Position numbers and translations under genes: made by a program. From Dactylorhiza incarnata (taxonomy: Eukaryota; Streptophyta; Magnoliopsida; Asparagales; Orchidaceae), in contig JAWHQI010000075.1 of assembly GCA_033032865.1 (NCBI GenBank), positions 3,720,001-3,784,000 on the forward strand: a stretch of 64,000 nt of DNA. The letters run 5' to 3'. Below are positions 1 through 11,151 of this stretch, in pieces. Under the pieces are notes generated by a model. The model was not told the origin of the DNA. It made no database searches and saw only the letters and a program-made list of their open reading frames with translations. Numbering within the stretch: position 1 is the first letter of the stretch; each line of letters begins with the position of its first letter.

Positions 1-384
1 ACTTACTCCAGGTACTACCTACCCTAATTTATAAACACCTTTCAACAAAATGGAATATATCGTGCCAAACCAACACATAAAAACTCACATACAACTACTA
101 GATAGCCGTACACGCTTGCTGCACCGCGATTCTACCCGCGTACGAAGACGTAATATGACCGATCAACAACGTGCTGACGAAAATAGCAGAAGAATAGAAC
201 AACATCATTTTCATGAAGCGCGTGAAAGAACAACGCCCAACGTTGTGACCATGGATTCAACTTCTCAAATAGGAGAGATTTCAACGCCAACAACAACTCC
301 AACAATTACAAGCCAAGAGCTGCTTCAGAATCTACTTACTCCAGGTACTACCTACCCTAATTTATAAACACCCTTCAACAAAAT
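1..384. repeat. Direct repeat of a 51-bp segment (1-51 and 334-384)
   Basis: The first 51 bases of the window recur almost unchanged 333 bp later, with one clear mismatch before the copies diverge near 384. The copy at 1 is cut by the window edge, so the duplicated unit may be longer and extend leftwards. This is consistent with a tandem duplication of about 333 bp inside the Helitron-like fragment. Confidence 0.75.
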
Positions 385-600
385 ATATACAATCAACAAA
401 GAGAGCAAAACCTTCATTTGTATAGAGATTTTCCAAAATATTATCGATGGTTCAAACAACAGAAAATTTGGAGGAAAAGGATCAGAAATCGATGGGTGAT
501 TGGCAGGATTTATTCAGTACCGCCTGCTGATAGCGAAAGATACTATTATCGATGGTTCCACAACACTACAACTATTTCAATAAATCGCTAATTGAATTTT
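1..600 (+). pseudogene. Helitron-like Rep/helicase remnant
   Basis: An open frame from 50 to 367 ends in TAA. A second stretch, about 384-590, reads in pieces as a segment resembling the part of plant Helitron helicases with an FPKYYRW-like stretch followed by GRIYSVPPADSERYYYR; the second motif is close to the family's GRI.FVPP..GE.YYLR signature. The first frame is rich in Arg, Gln and Thr, which would fit the low-complexity N-terminal part of such proteins, but it has no diagnostic motif. No HUH nuclease motif and no helicase Walker motif lies in the window, so this is at most a fragment running in from the left. The assignment rests on one motif block and is moderate. Confidence 0.5.
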
Positions 601-1059
601 TTTTGGCAGAATAGAAGACAATGACCGGTGTTGGTTGTGAATGGCGCCGCTCCCGCAGATTGTGCAGGAAGTTTTATTTGGTATCACTGTATGAAAGTAA
701 TCATTCCAATTAGTGTCTAATTTTCTTAATTAATTTCCTCTGGATTGTGCATAGAATATCCAGTCCAAACAGGGGTTGATAATGAAATGTTTGTTGTGTT
801 GGAATGATGAGATATAACTGTATATGAAATAGTGAGATGTTTTCGTCCAATTGTGCTTTATAAATTCCAATCGGTGCTCTATAAATTTCATGATTATAAT
901 GGAATGAAATGAAGACATGTGTTGATAATGAAATGTTTATTGTGTTGGAATGAAGACTTGGTTTATTTGGTTAATTTTCTGTATATGATTCAGATTGCTT
1001 TTAATTGCTACGATCTAATTTAAGCTTGGGTTTTTTGTATGCATAAAGAATGTGGTTGA
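601..1059. other. No gene; short imperfect direct repeat
   Basis: AT-rich sequence with no supported coding region. A segment of about 33 bp at 775-807 recurs with one difference at 921-953. The small minus-strand open frame here is short and has no recognisable motif. Confidence 0.5.
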
Positions 1060-1065
1060 CCCCAC

Positions 1066-1214
1066 GACGAATGTCGCCCGCACGATGAATGACGCCCCCG
1101 CGACGAATGTCACCCCCACGATGAATGTCGCCCACACGACGAATGTCGCCCCCACGATGAATGTCGCACCCACGACCAATATCACACTCCACGACCAATG
1201 ACACCGCCCACGAC
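1066..1214. repeat. 18-bp GC-rich minisatellite
   Basis: About eight head-to-tail copies of an 18-bp unit near GACGAATGTCGCCCCCAC, alternating GACGAATG and GATGAATG variants; the last two copies are 19 bp long. The unit length is a multiple of three, so the minus strand stays open as a Gly-Asp-Ile-(His/Arg)-Arg-Gly repeat. That is a by-product of the periodicity, not evidence for a gene. Confidence 0.85.
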
Positions 1215-2210
1215 AGGTGCGGGCGCAGCCCTCCTGAATGCGGGCGCCACCCGCATTTCGCCCGCTTGGTTACGGGCGAAGCCCGCATCGACGCATCGAG
1301 AACGGGCGTAGCCCGTTCGAATATGCTAGTATGAGTATATGTGTATATATATATATATGTACTATATACTCCTTTCAGACTGGTTATGCTACTAGTTACC
1401 TTGCCTGCTCTTACTTTTACCCATGATGCTTTCTTGCACCCTTTGGGCTGAGGCATTCTTTTCTTATGGATGCCTCAGATTCAGGTTTGTAGCTGCCGCC
1501 GGAGTTTGAGCGGGGTCGATCAGTTCCCTGTCGAGGCCTTCCTCTCTTGTAGGTAAGGATTCAGTTTCTTTTGTTGTAGATTTTCTTTTGGGATGTTGAC
1601 TCTTTTCCTGCGGGTTCGTGTCAGTTGTTGACGCCCGTATGACTTTTGTTTGGTTTACTTGCTGATGTTGCTGCTAGCTTCCTTTATTGCTAGTTCTTTT
1701 TCTCCTACTTATTACCTTGTACTCGTACACTCTGGAAAAAGCCTATTTTTGCTGAATATTAATGCAGTTCTTTTAGCAGATAAAAATTTACTCTTCTAAT
1801 TGTTTGTCGCATTTATTATTAAGTATCACCTATTTGCAAAGCGTAAAACAGAATATAATGATACTTCTTTATTATATACTAAATTTAGACCGACGATCGC
1901 CCTGGAGACGTCTCTGGTCTTTAGCGCCGTTAGGAATAAAATGAACTTATTTTCTTCCGTTGTGTATGCATATTTTTGATAGAGAGCGGCTATGTAAACC
2001 GCAGGGCCGAGGGGCACGGCTTCCAAACCTAATGAAAATAATCTTAAAGATAAAATACTTTTATTAATTCACATCTTTTCTCGTAAAAATGTTCGTTTGA
2101 GTGCTCGCCTGAACGTCTGTAGTTGTCCCCTACAGGACGTTGCATCATGACGCGTGTTTTCCCCCTTTACTCTGATATTATAAATTATTTCGGGAAAATA
2201 CGGGTTGTGA
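1215..2210. other. No gene; GC-rich inverted motifs and short AT microsatellite
   Basis: Positions about 1220-1320 are CpG-rich and carry GCGGGC/GCCCGC in both orientations, so the stretch could fold. A TA microsatellite lies near 1341-1357. From about 1380 to 2160 the sequence looks like the untranslated part of an LTR element, but no LTR ends, primer site or coding motif could be fixed. The break into the outer Tat pol occurs near 2211. Confidence 0.4.
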
Positions 2211-3275
2211 TAACCTCCTTACCCCGACATGAGTGGAGCCTAACCCGGATAAGGTAAAAGCTATAATGGAGTTGTGATCACCGCGAAATGCTAAGGAGGT
2301 CCAACACCTAACTGGAAAGCTTGCAGGTTTGAGTAGGTTTCTCTCCCAGGAGGGGGAGAAATGCTCCCCTTTTTTCAAAGTATTACGGGGCAATCAAAAG
2401 TTCGAGTGGATGAAGGAGTATGAGGAGGCCTTCTAAGCCCTAAAGAATCAGCTCACCAAGGCTTCGCTGCTCTAGGGTCCAAAGGAGGGAGAGAGCCTAG
2501 CCTTATATCTTGGAGTTCGGGTTGATGCCTTGAGCTCCATCTTGGTCTGGGAAGAGGGTAAGAAGTAGCTACACATCTACTACGTAAGCAGGGTCCTCAA
2601 GAAGGTAGAGCTCCGGTACCCAATTTTGGAAAAGCTGTCCTTCGCTCTGGTCATTTCGGCCAGGAAGTTCCGACCATTTTTCCAAGACCATTCGATCCAA
2701 GTGGTGACAAACCACCCTTTTCGCAAAATCTTCGAGGGGGTTGAGCATTCAGTGAGGCTCGCAAAGTGGTTAGTGGAGCTGAGTGAATTTGACATCACAT
2801 TCATCCCTCGGCCATCGACGAAGGCTCAGGTCATGGCAGATTTCATAGCAGACTACATGGTTAAGATGGAAGAGGAGAAAGCCCTTCGTCTCATCCCCTG
2901 GAAGCTGTTGGTGGATGGGGCCTCAGGAAGGAACTCTCTAGGAGGTGGAGTGGTATTGGAAAGCCCCCACGGAGTGAAAATAGAGCAAGCAATAGTGATA
3001 CACTTTCCTATCACTAACAACCAGGTGGAGTACGAAGCAGTGATTGCTGGTTTGCGTCTAGCTCAGGAGCTAGGGGTTCACGATGTAGAGTACCTCACAG
3101 ATTCAATGGTCATAGACTCACAAGTCAAGGGCAAGTTCAAGGCAAGGGAGCCCACGCTCATGTGGTAGCTAGCCAAGGTGAGGGGACTCATCGAAATGTT
3201 CAAAACCTTCTCCATCAGGCACATACCAAGGGAAGAGAGTTCCCCCGTGGATCAGTTGGCAAGTCCGATCCTTGG
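2211..3275 (+). pseudogene. Outer Tat pol: RT end, RNase H and second (archaeal-type) RNase H, broken
   Basis: Pieces in changing frames match the connection region after the RT active site (VEPNPDK..., about 2240-2270), the Ty3-type RNase H (YVSRVLKK..., ISARKFRPFFQ..., about 2580-2830) and then an extra RNase H beginning VDGASG.NSLGGGVVL (about 2910) with TNNQVEYEA (about 3015) and a later TDSMV. This second RNase H after the first is characteristic of plant Tat elements. Stops interrupt the frame repeatedly (for example near 2434, 2473 and 2566). The longest intact stretch is 2626-3168. RT fingers, palm and the YVDD box are absent, so the element was truncated here. Confidence 0.85.
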
Positions 3276-4606
3276 GCTGGAGGAACCTTGACAGATCTGT
3301 TCCGCCCCTCGATTGAGGAAGGGGAACTCATGGATATAGAGTGGCGACCCACATGGAAGGATCCTTTCGTAACCTTCCTGGCCACATGCAAAATTTCCGG
3401 AAGAGGTTCCAGATCAAAGGCGCTTCTGGTACAAGTCCGCCTACAATGTGCTTCATGAGGGGGACTTGTATCGAAGGACTCTCTCGGGGCTCTTAGCACA
3501 ATGCATATTTGAGGAGGAAGTCCCAAGGGTCCTGGAGGAGGTTTACTCCGGCAAGTATGATAGTCATTCCGGGAGTAGGACGTTGGAGGCAAATAAAATG
3601 AGGCAGGTGTACTTCTAGCCGACCCTGAGCAAGGACGAAGAGGGGTTCGCCAAGAAGTGCCAGAAGTGCCAGTTGTTCGCCCGCTTCAACTTTTGTCTTC
3701 TCAGAGGCTAAGGAGCATCACGACGCCATGGCCATTCGCCATATGGGGGATGTATCTGGTAGGACCCTTCCCTCAGGCAATTGGGCAAAGAAGGTTTCTC
3801 TTGGTCATGATCGATTACTTCTCTATGTGGTTGGAAGTTAAGGCTTTGGCCAAGGTCACCTCCTTGGTAATCTGCAACTTTGTGTGGGGGGAGATCATCT
3901 GCCGATATGGGCTCCCTCAAGCTATAATCATAGATAATGATCTGCAATTCGCTAGTGAAGTGTTCATTAACTTCTGTAGCCAGTTGGGAATAGACCTTAG
4001 GTTCGCATCCATCTATCATCCCAGGAGCAATGGGCAGGTGGAGGTGCGAACAAGATCATAGTGAACCTGCTCAAAAATAAAGTAGAGAACTTAAAGGGGA
4101 ATTTAGTGGAGCAACTCCCTTCGGCCCTATGGGCTCTAAGGACTACGCCCAACACCGCCACTGGCGAAACCCCCTTCAAAATCTGTAACGGTTGTGAGGC
4201 CGTTATTCCCATAGAGTTGGAAGTCATGACACAGCGGGTAAGGGTTGTCGAAGGGGGCGATGAAGAATGGAGAGCAGGGAACGAGGATGAGCAATGACTC
4301 TCCATAGACCTGATCGAGGAGGTCCGAGATCTTGCCACCATTCAGTAAGAAGAATTCAAGCGGCAGATGGCCAAATATTTTGACAAGCACATCAGGATCA
4401 AGCAATTCGAGAAGGGGGATCTTGTGTTAAAAAAGGTCGATGCATACGGAAGGTCAGCCGCGGTAGGGAAGCTCAATCCCAATTGGGAGGGCGCCAATGT
4501 CGTTAAAGAAACCTTAAAGTCAGTGGGATATCGCCTCCAGAATGTGGAAGGCGAGTCTATCGGTCACACTCAGAGTGGTGATGACTTTAAGTGTTTCTAT
4601 CCTTAA
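3276..4606 (+). pseudogene. Outer Tat integrase remnant
   Basis: A remnant of the zinc-binding CQKCQ motif lies near 3658. The core follows from about 3740 (VGPFPQA...GQRRFLLVMIDYF), with DNDLQF near 3940, HPRSNGQVE near 4015, and the C-terminal segment in another frame at 4061-4297. The GPY/F-like module (LVLKKVDA...GKLNPNW) is at 4367-4606. The first catalytic aspartate, normally in the M-D-L-x-GPF motif, is replaced by tyrosine (MYLVGPF, about 3751). The glutamate region runs into a frameshift at about 4045-4061. The protein cannot be active. The last codon is followed within 70 bp by the tandem array. Confidence 0.85.
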
Positions 4607-4671
4607 GCTCATGTAATGAAAATACCTATTCGTTAAAACATAATTTTTCTTATATTTGTGGTACAATAGCT

Positions 4672-6902
4672 TGCGAGGTTATGATGAAAAGTTTCAAAGT
4701 GTTTGGCCCCGAGCAGCCCCGCTGACCAGGCTCTCACCTAGCTGGCATGGTTGTAGGCTCACTTGGTGGCAGGAAAGTCTCAAAGGTTTGCCCCGAGAAG
4801 ACCCACTGACCAGGCTTTTACATAGCTGGCCGGGTCGTAGGCTCACTCGGTGGCAGGTTTCCAAGGCAGTTATCCTCGAGCAGACCCGCTAACCAGGCTC
4901 TCACCCAGCTGGTAGGGTGGTGGGCTCACTCGGTGGTGAGAAAATTTCAAAGGTTGGCCCCGAGACGACCTACTGACCAGGCTCTCACCTAGCTGGCAGG
5001 GCTGTAGGCTCACTCGGTGGTAGGAAAGTTTCAAAGGTTGGCACCGAGCAGACCCACTGACCAGGCTCTCACCTACCTGGATGGGTCGTAGGCTCACTCA
5101 GTGGTTGGTTTTTAAGGCAGTTAGACCCAAGCAGACCCACTGACCAGGCTCTCACCCAGTTTGTAGGGTCGTAGGCTCACTCGATGGAGAGAAAGTTTCA
5201 AAGGTTGGCCCCGAGCAAACTCGCTGAACAGGCTCTCACCTAGCTAGCAGGGTCGTAGGCTCACTCAGTGGCAGGAAAGTTTCAAAGGTTGGCCCCAAGC
5301 AGACCCGCTGACCAGGCTCTCACCCAGCTGGCAGGGCCGTAGGCTCACTTAGTGGTAGGTTTCCAAGGCAGTTAGCCCCGAGCAGACCTGCTGACCAGGC
5401 TCTCACCCCGCTGGCAGTGCGGTAGGCTTATTCGGTGGTGAGAAAGTTTCAAAGGTTGGCCCCGAGCAGACCCGCTGACCAGGCTCTCAGCTAGCTGGCA
5501 GGGACGTAGGCTCACTTGGTGGCAGGAAAGTTTCATAAGTTGGCCCCGAGCAGACCCACTGACCGGGCTCTCCCTTAGCTGGCAGAGTTGTAGGCTCACT
5601 TGGTGGCAGGTTTCAAAGGCATTTAGCCCCGAGAAGACCCGCTGACCAGGCTCTCACCCAGCTGGCAGGGTCATAGGCTCACTTGGTGGTGGGAAAGTTT
5701 CAAAGGTTGGCCACGAGTAGATTCGCTGACCAGGCTCGCACCTAACTGCTAGGGCTGTAGGCTCACAAGGTGGAAGGTTTCACAGGTTAGCCCCGAGCAG
5801 ACCCGCTGACCAGGCTCTCACCTAGCTATAAGGGTCGTAGGCTCACTAGGACGCAGGTTTCAAAGTTTGGCCCCGAGCAGACCCGCTTACCAGTCTCTCA
5901 CCTAGCTGACAGGGTCGTAGGCTCACTCGGTGGCAGGATAGTTTCAAGGGTTTGCCCCGAGCAGACCCGCTGACCATGCTCTCCGTTAGCTGGTAGGGTC
6001 GTAGGCTCACTCGGTGGCAGGTTTCAAAGCCACTTAGCCCCGAGCAGACCCGCTGACCACGCTCTCACCTAGCTGGCAGGGCCGTAGGCTCACCCGGTGG
6101 CAGGAAAGTTTCAAAGGTTGGCCCTGACCAGACCCGCTGAACAGGATCTCACTTAGCTGGCAGGGTCGTATGCCCACTCGGTGGGTAGGTTTCAAAGGCA
6201 GTTAGCCTCAAGCAGACCTGCTGACCAGGCTCTCACCTAGCTAGCAAGGCCGTAGGACCACTAGTGTAGGATTAAAAGGCAATTAGCCCTAAGCAGACCC
6301 GCTGACCAGGTTCTCACCTAGCAGGCAGGGCCGTAGGCTCACTCGGTGGCAGGTTTCAAAGGTTGGCCCCGAGCAGACCCGTTGATCAGGCTCTGACCTA
6401 GCTGGCAGGGCCGTAGGCTCACTCGATGGTAGGTTTTAAACTAGGCTCTCACCTAGCTGGTAGGGTCGTAGGCTCACTCAGCGACAGGAAAGTTTCAAAG
6501 GTTGGCCCCGAGCAGACCCGCTGACCAGGCTCTCACCTAGCTGGCAGGGTCGTAGGTCACTCGGTGGCAGGATTCAAAGGCAGTTACCCCCAAGTATATC
6601 TGCTAACCAGGCTCTCACCTAGCTGGAAGGGTCATAAGCTCTCTCGGTTGCAGGAAAGTTTCAAAGGTTGGCCCCGAGCAGACCTGCTGTCTAGGCTCTG
6701 ACCTAACTGGCAGGGCCTTAGGTTCACTCGGTGGCAGGTTTCAAAGGCAGTTAGCCCCGAGCAGACCCACTGACCAGACTCTCAGCTAGCTGGCAGGGCC
6801 GTAGGCCCACTCGGTGGTAGGTTTCAAAGGCAATTAGCCCCAAGCAGACCTGCTGACCAGGCTCACACCTAGCTGGCAGGGTCGTAGGCTCACTCAGTGG
6901 TA
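4672..6902. repeat. 84-bp tandem array in the 3' region of the outer Tat element
   Basis: About 26 copies of an 84-bp unit containing CCCCGAGCAGACCCGCTGAC, CTCTCACCTAGCTGGCAGGG and GTAGGCTCACTCGGTGGCAG. Many neighbouring copies alternate between two junction variants, GCAGGAAAGTTTCAAAGGTT and GCAGGTTTCAAAGGCAGTTA, giving a partial 168-bp higher-order period. One copy near 6430-6450 is shortened. The array begins just after integrase and ends sharply at CACTCAGTGG. Tandem repeats at this position are a known feature of Tat elements and can seed genomic satellites. Since 84 is divisible by three, the minus strand stays open over several copies, but stops between copies argue against a gene. Confidence 0.95.
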
Positions 6903-7514
6903 ATCCATGAAGAAGGCAAGGTAAGAAAGGAAAACCCAACGAGGGGAAGATTAACACAGGGTAAGTCTCAATATAAGGTTGGCGATTGGTGTCCGTTATA
7001 AAGGGCACTCGATGCCAAGCACTCGCTGCGAATGACATCATTCGAGAAGGGAATTCGCCGACGATTGATGTCATTCAAAAAGGGCACTCGCCTGGCGAAT
7101 GCACAATGGGGCGTTATCTAGCCCTTAAGGGGTGCAAGAATTGAGCGAGACAAAGTGGGTTCTCGATGCCGTTGCGTTCCCAGCAGAAATCAACAAAATC
7201 GTCTAAGTCCTAGAAAATCATGGTCGTGTGCGAAAAGGTTGTGACCATGTGGCGAGCCTGCGCGGCGAGAGCATCTTGGTCACGACCTAGGGCTAAGGGT
7301 CATTGGTATTAGAGAAGACGAGCGATATGCGAGCGCACGTGCGAAAGTGCGAGAACATGTAAAATAGCGTACGAGCGCGTGAGCCATTGGCTGATAATAA
7401 GGAGTTGCGTAAAAAGAAAATATATGATACAAATCACGAGGCAAAATATTTCATTTCATTTCAGTATAAGGAAAATACAAAAGGGTTCTCGCATTACATC
7501 TGAAAGAAAAAAGG
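6903..7514. other. Outer Tat non-coding region
   Basis: No gene. The segment is rich in CACTCGC, GCGAATG and GCGAGC words, the same vocabulary as the probable 3' LTR at 44700-45545, which supports both belonging to one element. It ends at the GATAG target duplication (7515-7519) next to the solo LTR. Confidence 0.55.
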
Positions 7515-9136
7515 GATAGTGAAAGTGCATAGTGTGCCTCTGAGAATCCTCTAGATGGGGGGGGGGGGAATAGAGATTTTAAAATTTTTTCCTATTCTAG
7601 TTGTGCAAATACAATAAACTTAAGTATTATGCTTCACCAAGATATATCCCAGAATAAAATAGCTGCAGTCAAGTAATGAAATAAAAGACAGTAAATGAAA
7701 TCTAATCTTTGAGAGACAGCAAAGAAAAGCAATCCAGAAGACACACAAAATTTTTTATTGAGGTTCCCCAAAATGTGGTACTCCCCTCTTCTACTACCTG
7801 GTAGGGATGCACCACTATGCCTGAGTCTTTTGGTAAGGAGACTCTTAGAACCACTGATCTTTGGACAAGGAGATCATGAACCACCAGATCTTTTTGATAA
7901 GGAGATCTTGAACCACCAGATCTTCTAATAAGGAGATCTTGAACCACTGAATCCTTTAAAGAGGGATTAATAAAACTCATTTATAGTTAGAAGAAAGAAG
8001 GAGAAAGAAAGAGGGAGTGGAAAGATTCAGAAATCTATTTTTTAGATTTCTGTAACAACAATCCAATGTTGTTATTTGAGTGCTCTTCAGGATCTGTTTT
8101 TGATTAACCCCAGGTTTTGATAGTGATGATTGCTAGGGCTGTTAAGCTTTTGATCGTTCTGCTTCCTGCTCTTAAGATAGAACTGTTGCTATAAGATATT
8201 GATGAAGAAGCAGCAGCTGTTGTCACTGAGCAGAGAATATCCTTTTTCTTTTCCATTCTTTTCTGTATGCTGTCTATTACGGTTCCTTGAAGAGGAAGAA
8301 GAAGAGGAGTCCCTTAATAGAACAGTATGGCTGATAGTGATAAGTGCCAATTCTTTCTCTTTCTTCTGTTGCCTTTTATTGTCCCGCTGTTCAATTTGAA
8401 TTTGTTTCCCTTTCAGGAAAGTCCTAAAAGGGTATATTTGTCTGGACAATAAATCTTTCTTTTCTTGTTTACTTCTTGACCCGTTCACCAACATTTAAGC
8501 TTGTTTCCAAAAAAGTTTTTCTCTGACCTTAGTTAACTCTTCATTCCATTTTAGGCAATTAAGGAGCCGTTTGGGAACGGCCTTGGGAGTGGTGGGCCAT
8601 GAGAGAGGGTCAAAAATGAGAGTTGAAAAGGTTTTCCTTTTCAGACTATATTCGACGTAGCGTCGAGTTCTCTTCCTCTCTTATCGACGCACCTTCGAGT
8701 TCTTGTAGGAGCAGCTTCAAATTCATCCTTGCTCTGATTGATCTCCGCTAGTCGAAGTCGCGTCGATACCCAACTGACGAAACTGTTGAGTTGATGGCTT
8801 GGCTATGAACTTCATTATCTGCGTCGAGATGAAGTCGACGTTGTGTCGACTTTGTATGCTTTGACATATACTTTTTTCTGCCCTGAGTTGAAGTAGAAAC
8901 TGTGTCGACTTCTCAAGATACTTTGACAATTCCATGGCCTCTACGTCGATATCCATTCGATATGACATCGACTTGAGTTGCTACGACAGAAGAATAAACT
9001 TCTAGTCAGAGTAGCATCGACATCTATTCAATGTTGCGTCGAATTATATTCGATGCAAAAGTTATCTTTGCCCAAGTTATACTTCTTTTGATCTGGACTT
9101 GACACCCTAGGTTGAGTGTGATATCCTAAGACATCT

Positions 9137-10450
9137 TATTGGGGAAATGATTTATCTTAACCCCTAGAAATGAGTAGAATATGTATTCTCAGAGTAAAAA
9201 AAATTAGTTTAAGTAAATATGCGTCGAATAGTAATCGACGCAACATCGAAGTGTAGTTGACGTATCTCTCATACTGAGTCGAAGTAATTCTAAACAGAAT
9301 TCGACGTAACCAAAGTCGACATAACTCTGATTTCTAGTCGACGCACCCAGTAAAGTCGACGCACCTCTGTCGACGCTCTTTCCATATGTTCTTCTCGACG
9401 TCTAGCCAGGCTGAAATCGATGCTGGCGTCGAATAGTAATCGACGCACGTCGATTTCTGTGACAGATTCAAAAACACGCCAGATCTCTTTCCTTCTTTCT
9501 GAAGATCTGAATTTTATGGAATTATATTATTCTTTTCTAGCCGTTCTGAATCAATCTTTCCTTCTAAATGATTCTTGGCTAATTTGATTAAGATTATTAT
9601 TGACATTATTTGAAAATAGAATGATCTCTTTCCTTCTACAGATATAATGATTATGGAAACTTTTCGCACTTACTATTTCTCTGACTGCTAATTGATTATT
9701 CTCCTATAGCCATATTTTGAATAAACAGAGCTATAAATACACAAGGAGGTCGGCAAAGAAAACGGACAAGTGATCCACTCCATCCATTTGAAAAAGAGGA
9801 AAAGCTCCCAAGTGAAAAGTGAGAAAGCTGAGAAAAGTGAAAGAGTGCTGCAGCAAAGAAAAAGCCTTCTTCTTCTCCCTTTAAAGCCATACTGCTGCCA
9901 TTTCTGAGAGCTCTCACTGAAAGAGAAAAAGGCCTACAATCTCCTTCTCACTATAGAAGAGAGATTTCATTCACTATACTTGTGCTTCTAATCTTCTTGC
10001 TAGGAAGAAGATTCTTTCTTGCTTCAATTGTTCTTCTTCTACTTCTTCTCTTATTCTTATTTGATTTTCAAATTGTGTAAAAGAGTTTTTAGAATCTCTC
10101 TTCAAAAAATTCAGTTGTTGTGGTTCTAAGAGTCTCCTTATCAAAAGACTCAGGCTGGTTCTAAGAGTCTTCTTATCAAAAGACTCAGTGCAAGATAGTG
10201 AATTCCTACCAAGGGGGTAGAAGAGTGGACTACCCAAAGTTTGGGGATCCACTATATTTCTTTGTGTTGTGCTGTGATTTTCTTTTTGCTATTTCTTTAT
10301 TTATTTGCTTAATTCTTGTTGGTGTGTGGGAAGCTTAAATCTGGGAATATTAAATATATATATATATTTATTAACTTTGCACAAAATATTTTTAAATCTC
10401 TATTCACCCCCCCTATAGAGAATTCTAGTGAGGCTAACTGTGCACTTTCA
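9137..10450 (+). repeat. 5' LTR of the SIRE-like element
   Basis: Ends TGCACTTTCA; starts TATTGGGG, whereas the 3' copy starts TGTTTGTG, so the terminal TG has mutated to TA. TATAAATA lies at 9732-9739 and is a likely promoter box. A TCGACGCA-rich block lies at about 9220-9450. A C-tract (CACCCCCCCT) lies about 40 bp before the end. The downstream third contains a repeated AAGAGTCTCCTTATCAAAAG-type module. Confidence 0.92.
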
Positions 10451-10452
10451 AT

Positions 10453-10468
10453 TGGTATCAGAGCCAGG
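10453..10468 (+). promoter_or_regulatory. Primer binding site (tRNA-iMet) of the SIRE-like element
   Basis: TGGTATCAGAGCCAGG, complementary to the 3' end of initiator methionine tRNA, two bases after the LTR end. This is the standard primer site of plant Copia elements and sets the element's orientation. Confidence 0.93.
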
Positions 10469-10520
10469 TTGATCAAAAAGGGGTAACTCCTTGATCAAAA
10501 AGATCCTACCTCATATATAT

Positions 10521-11096
10521 TGTTCATCCAAAAGATCGCAATGCCGAACTTTTCTGGTTTAGCAAAGTTGCACGGTCAGCTTGGGAGATCGCGCGGTATG
10601 TGAAGTCGCACGGTCAGCTTGGGAGATCGCGCGGTATGCGAGTTCGCGCGGTCTGAATCCTCTTCTTCACAAAACAAAAATTTTGCCTCTTCTTTGCCTA
10701 AAAGCTTCGGGCAGCCTGTATTCTCCGAAAGCTACCCGTTCGGGCAGCTCTCACGTCTATAAATAGGGGGGTGAAGCCCTCAAGAATGGCACCGTGGAAG
10801 GCTTTTCAAAACAGATCGATTAATCAAGCGGTCTCAATTTCAGCTCGAATCTCCTCCCTTAGTCCGGTCTGTTCTCCAACCTCTTTTTATATTCTAATCA
10901 TTTTCTATCACTAGAATATTTCTTGCAGCCAAGCTTAAAAAGCGATAACAATCAACAGGAATCCCATAACAAATAGTCTTCACTGATCGTTCCATAACAT
11001 CACTCCCGATATTCACAGGGGACCAAGTAACTGGAAATCCACAGTTCGCTCATCTTCATAACCCAACTAACGAAGAGGGCATTTTTTGCATCAACA
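10521..11096 (+). repeat. 5' LTR of inner Tat
   Basis: Starts TGTTCATCC and ends GCATCAACA. The first 130 bp hold repeats of GGTCAGCTTGGGAGATCGCG and GCGCGGT words. TATAAATA is at 10758-10765, followed by AGGGGGGTG, so the transcript probably starts about 25-30 bp further on. No convincing tRNA primer match was found directly after 11096. Confidence 0.93.
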
Positions 11097-11151
11097 GAAT
11101 GAAACACGCGACCTTCAGATTTGGATTTACAGTGAAGTCTAGCGGTCAACA

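Noticed and set aside
1200..1330. CpG island of a host gene
   Set aside because: GC content comes from the minisatellite and inverted words; no downstream coding exon is visible.
4870..5599. Minus-strand open frames of about 75 aa in the tandem array
   Set aside because: They arise because the 84-bp unit is a multiple of three. Copies do not share one long frame and stops separate them.
4672..6902. CRISPR-like array
   Set aside because: Repeats are contiguous with no unique spacers, in a plant genome, directly after a Tat integrase.
8189..8494. Small opposing open frames near 8200-8490
   Set aside because: They lie in the solo LTR in low-complexity GAAGAG/CTTCTT sequence and have no motif.
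8550..8650. Possible hAT MITE (AAGGAGCCGTTTGGGAACGG)
   Set aside because: No matching inverted end or target duplication could be found within the solo LTR.
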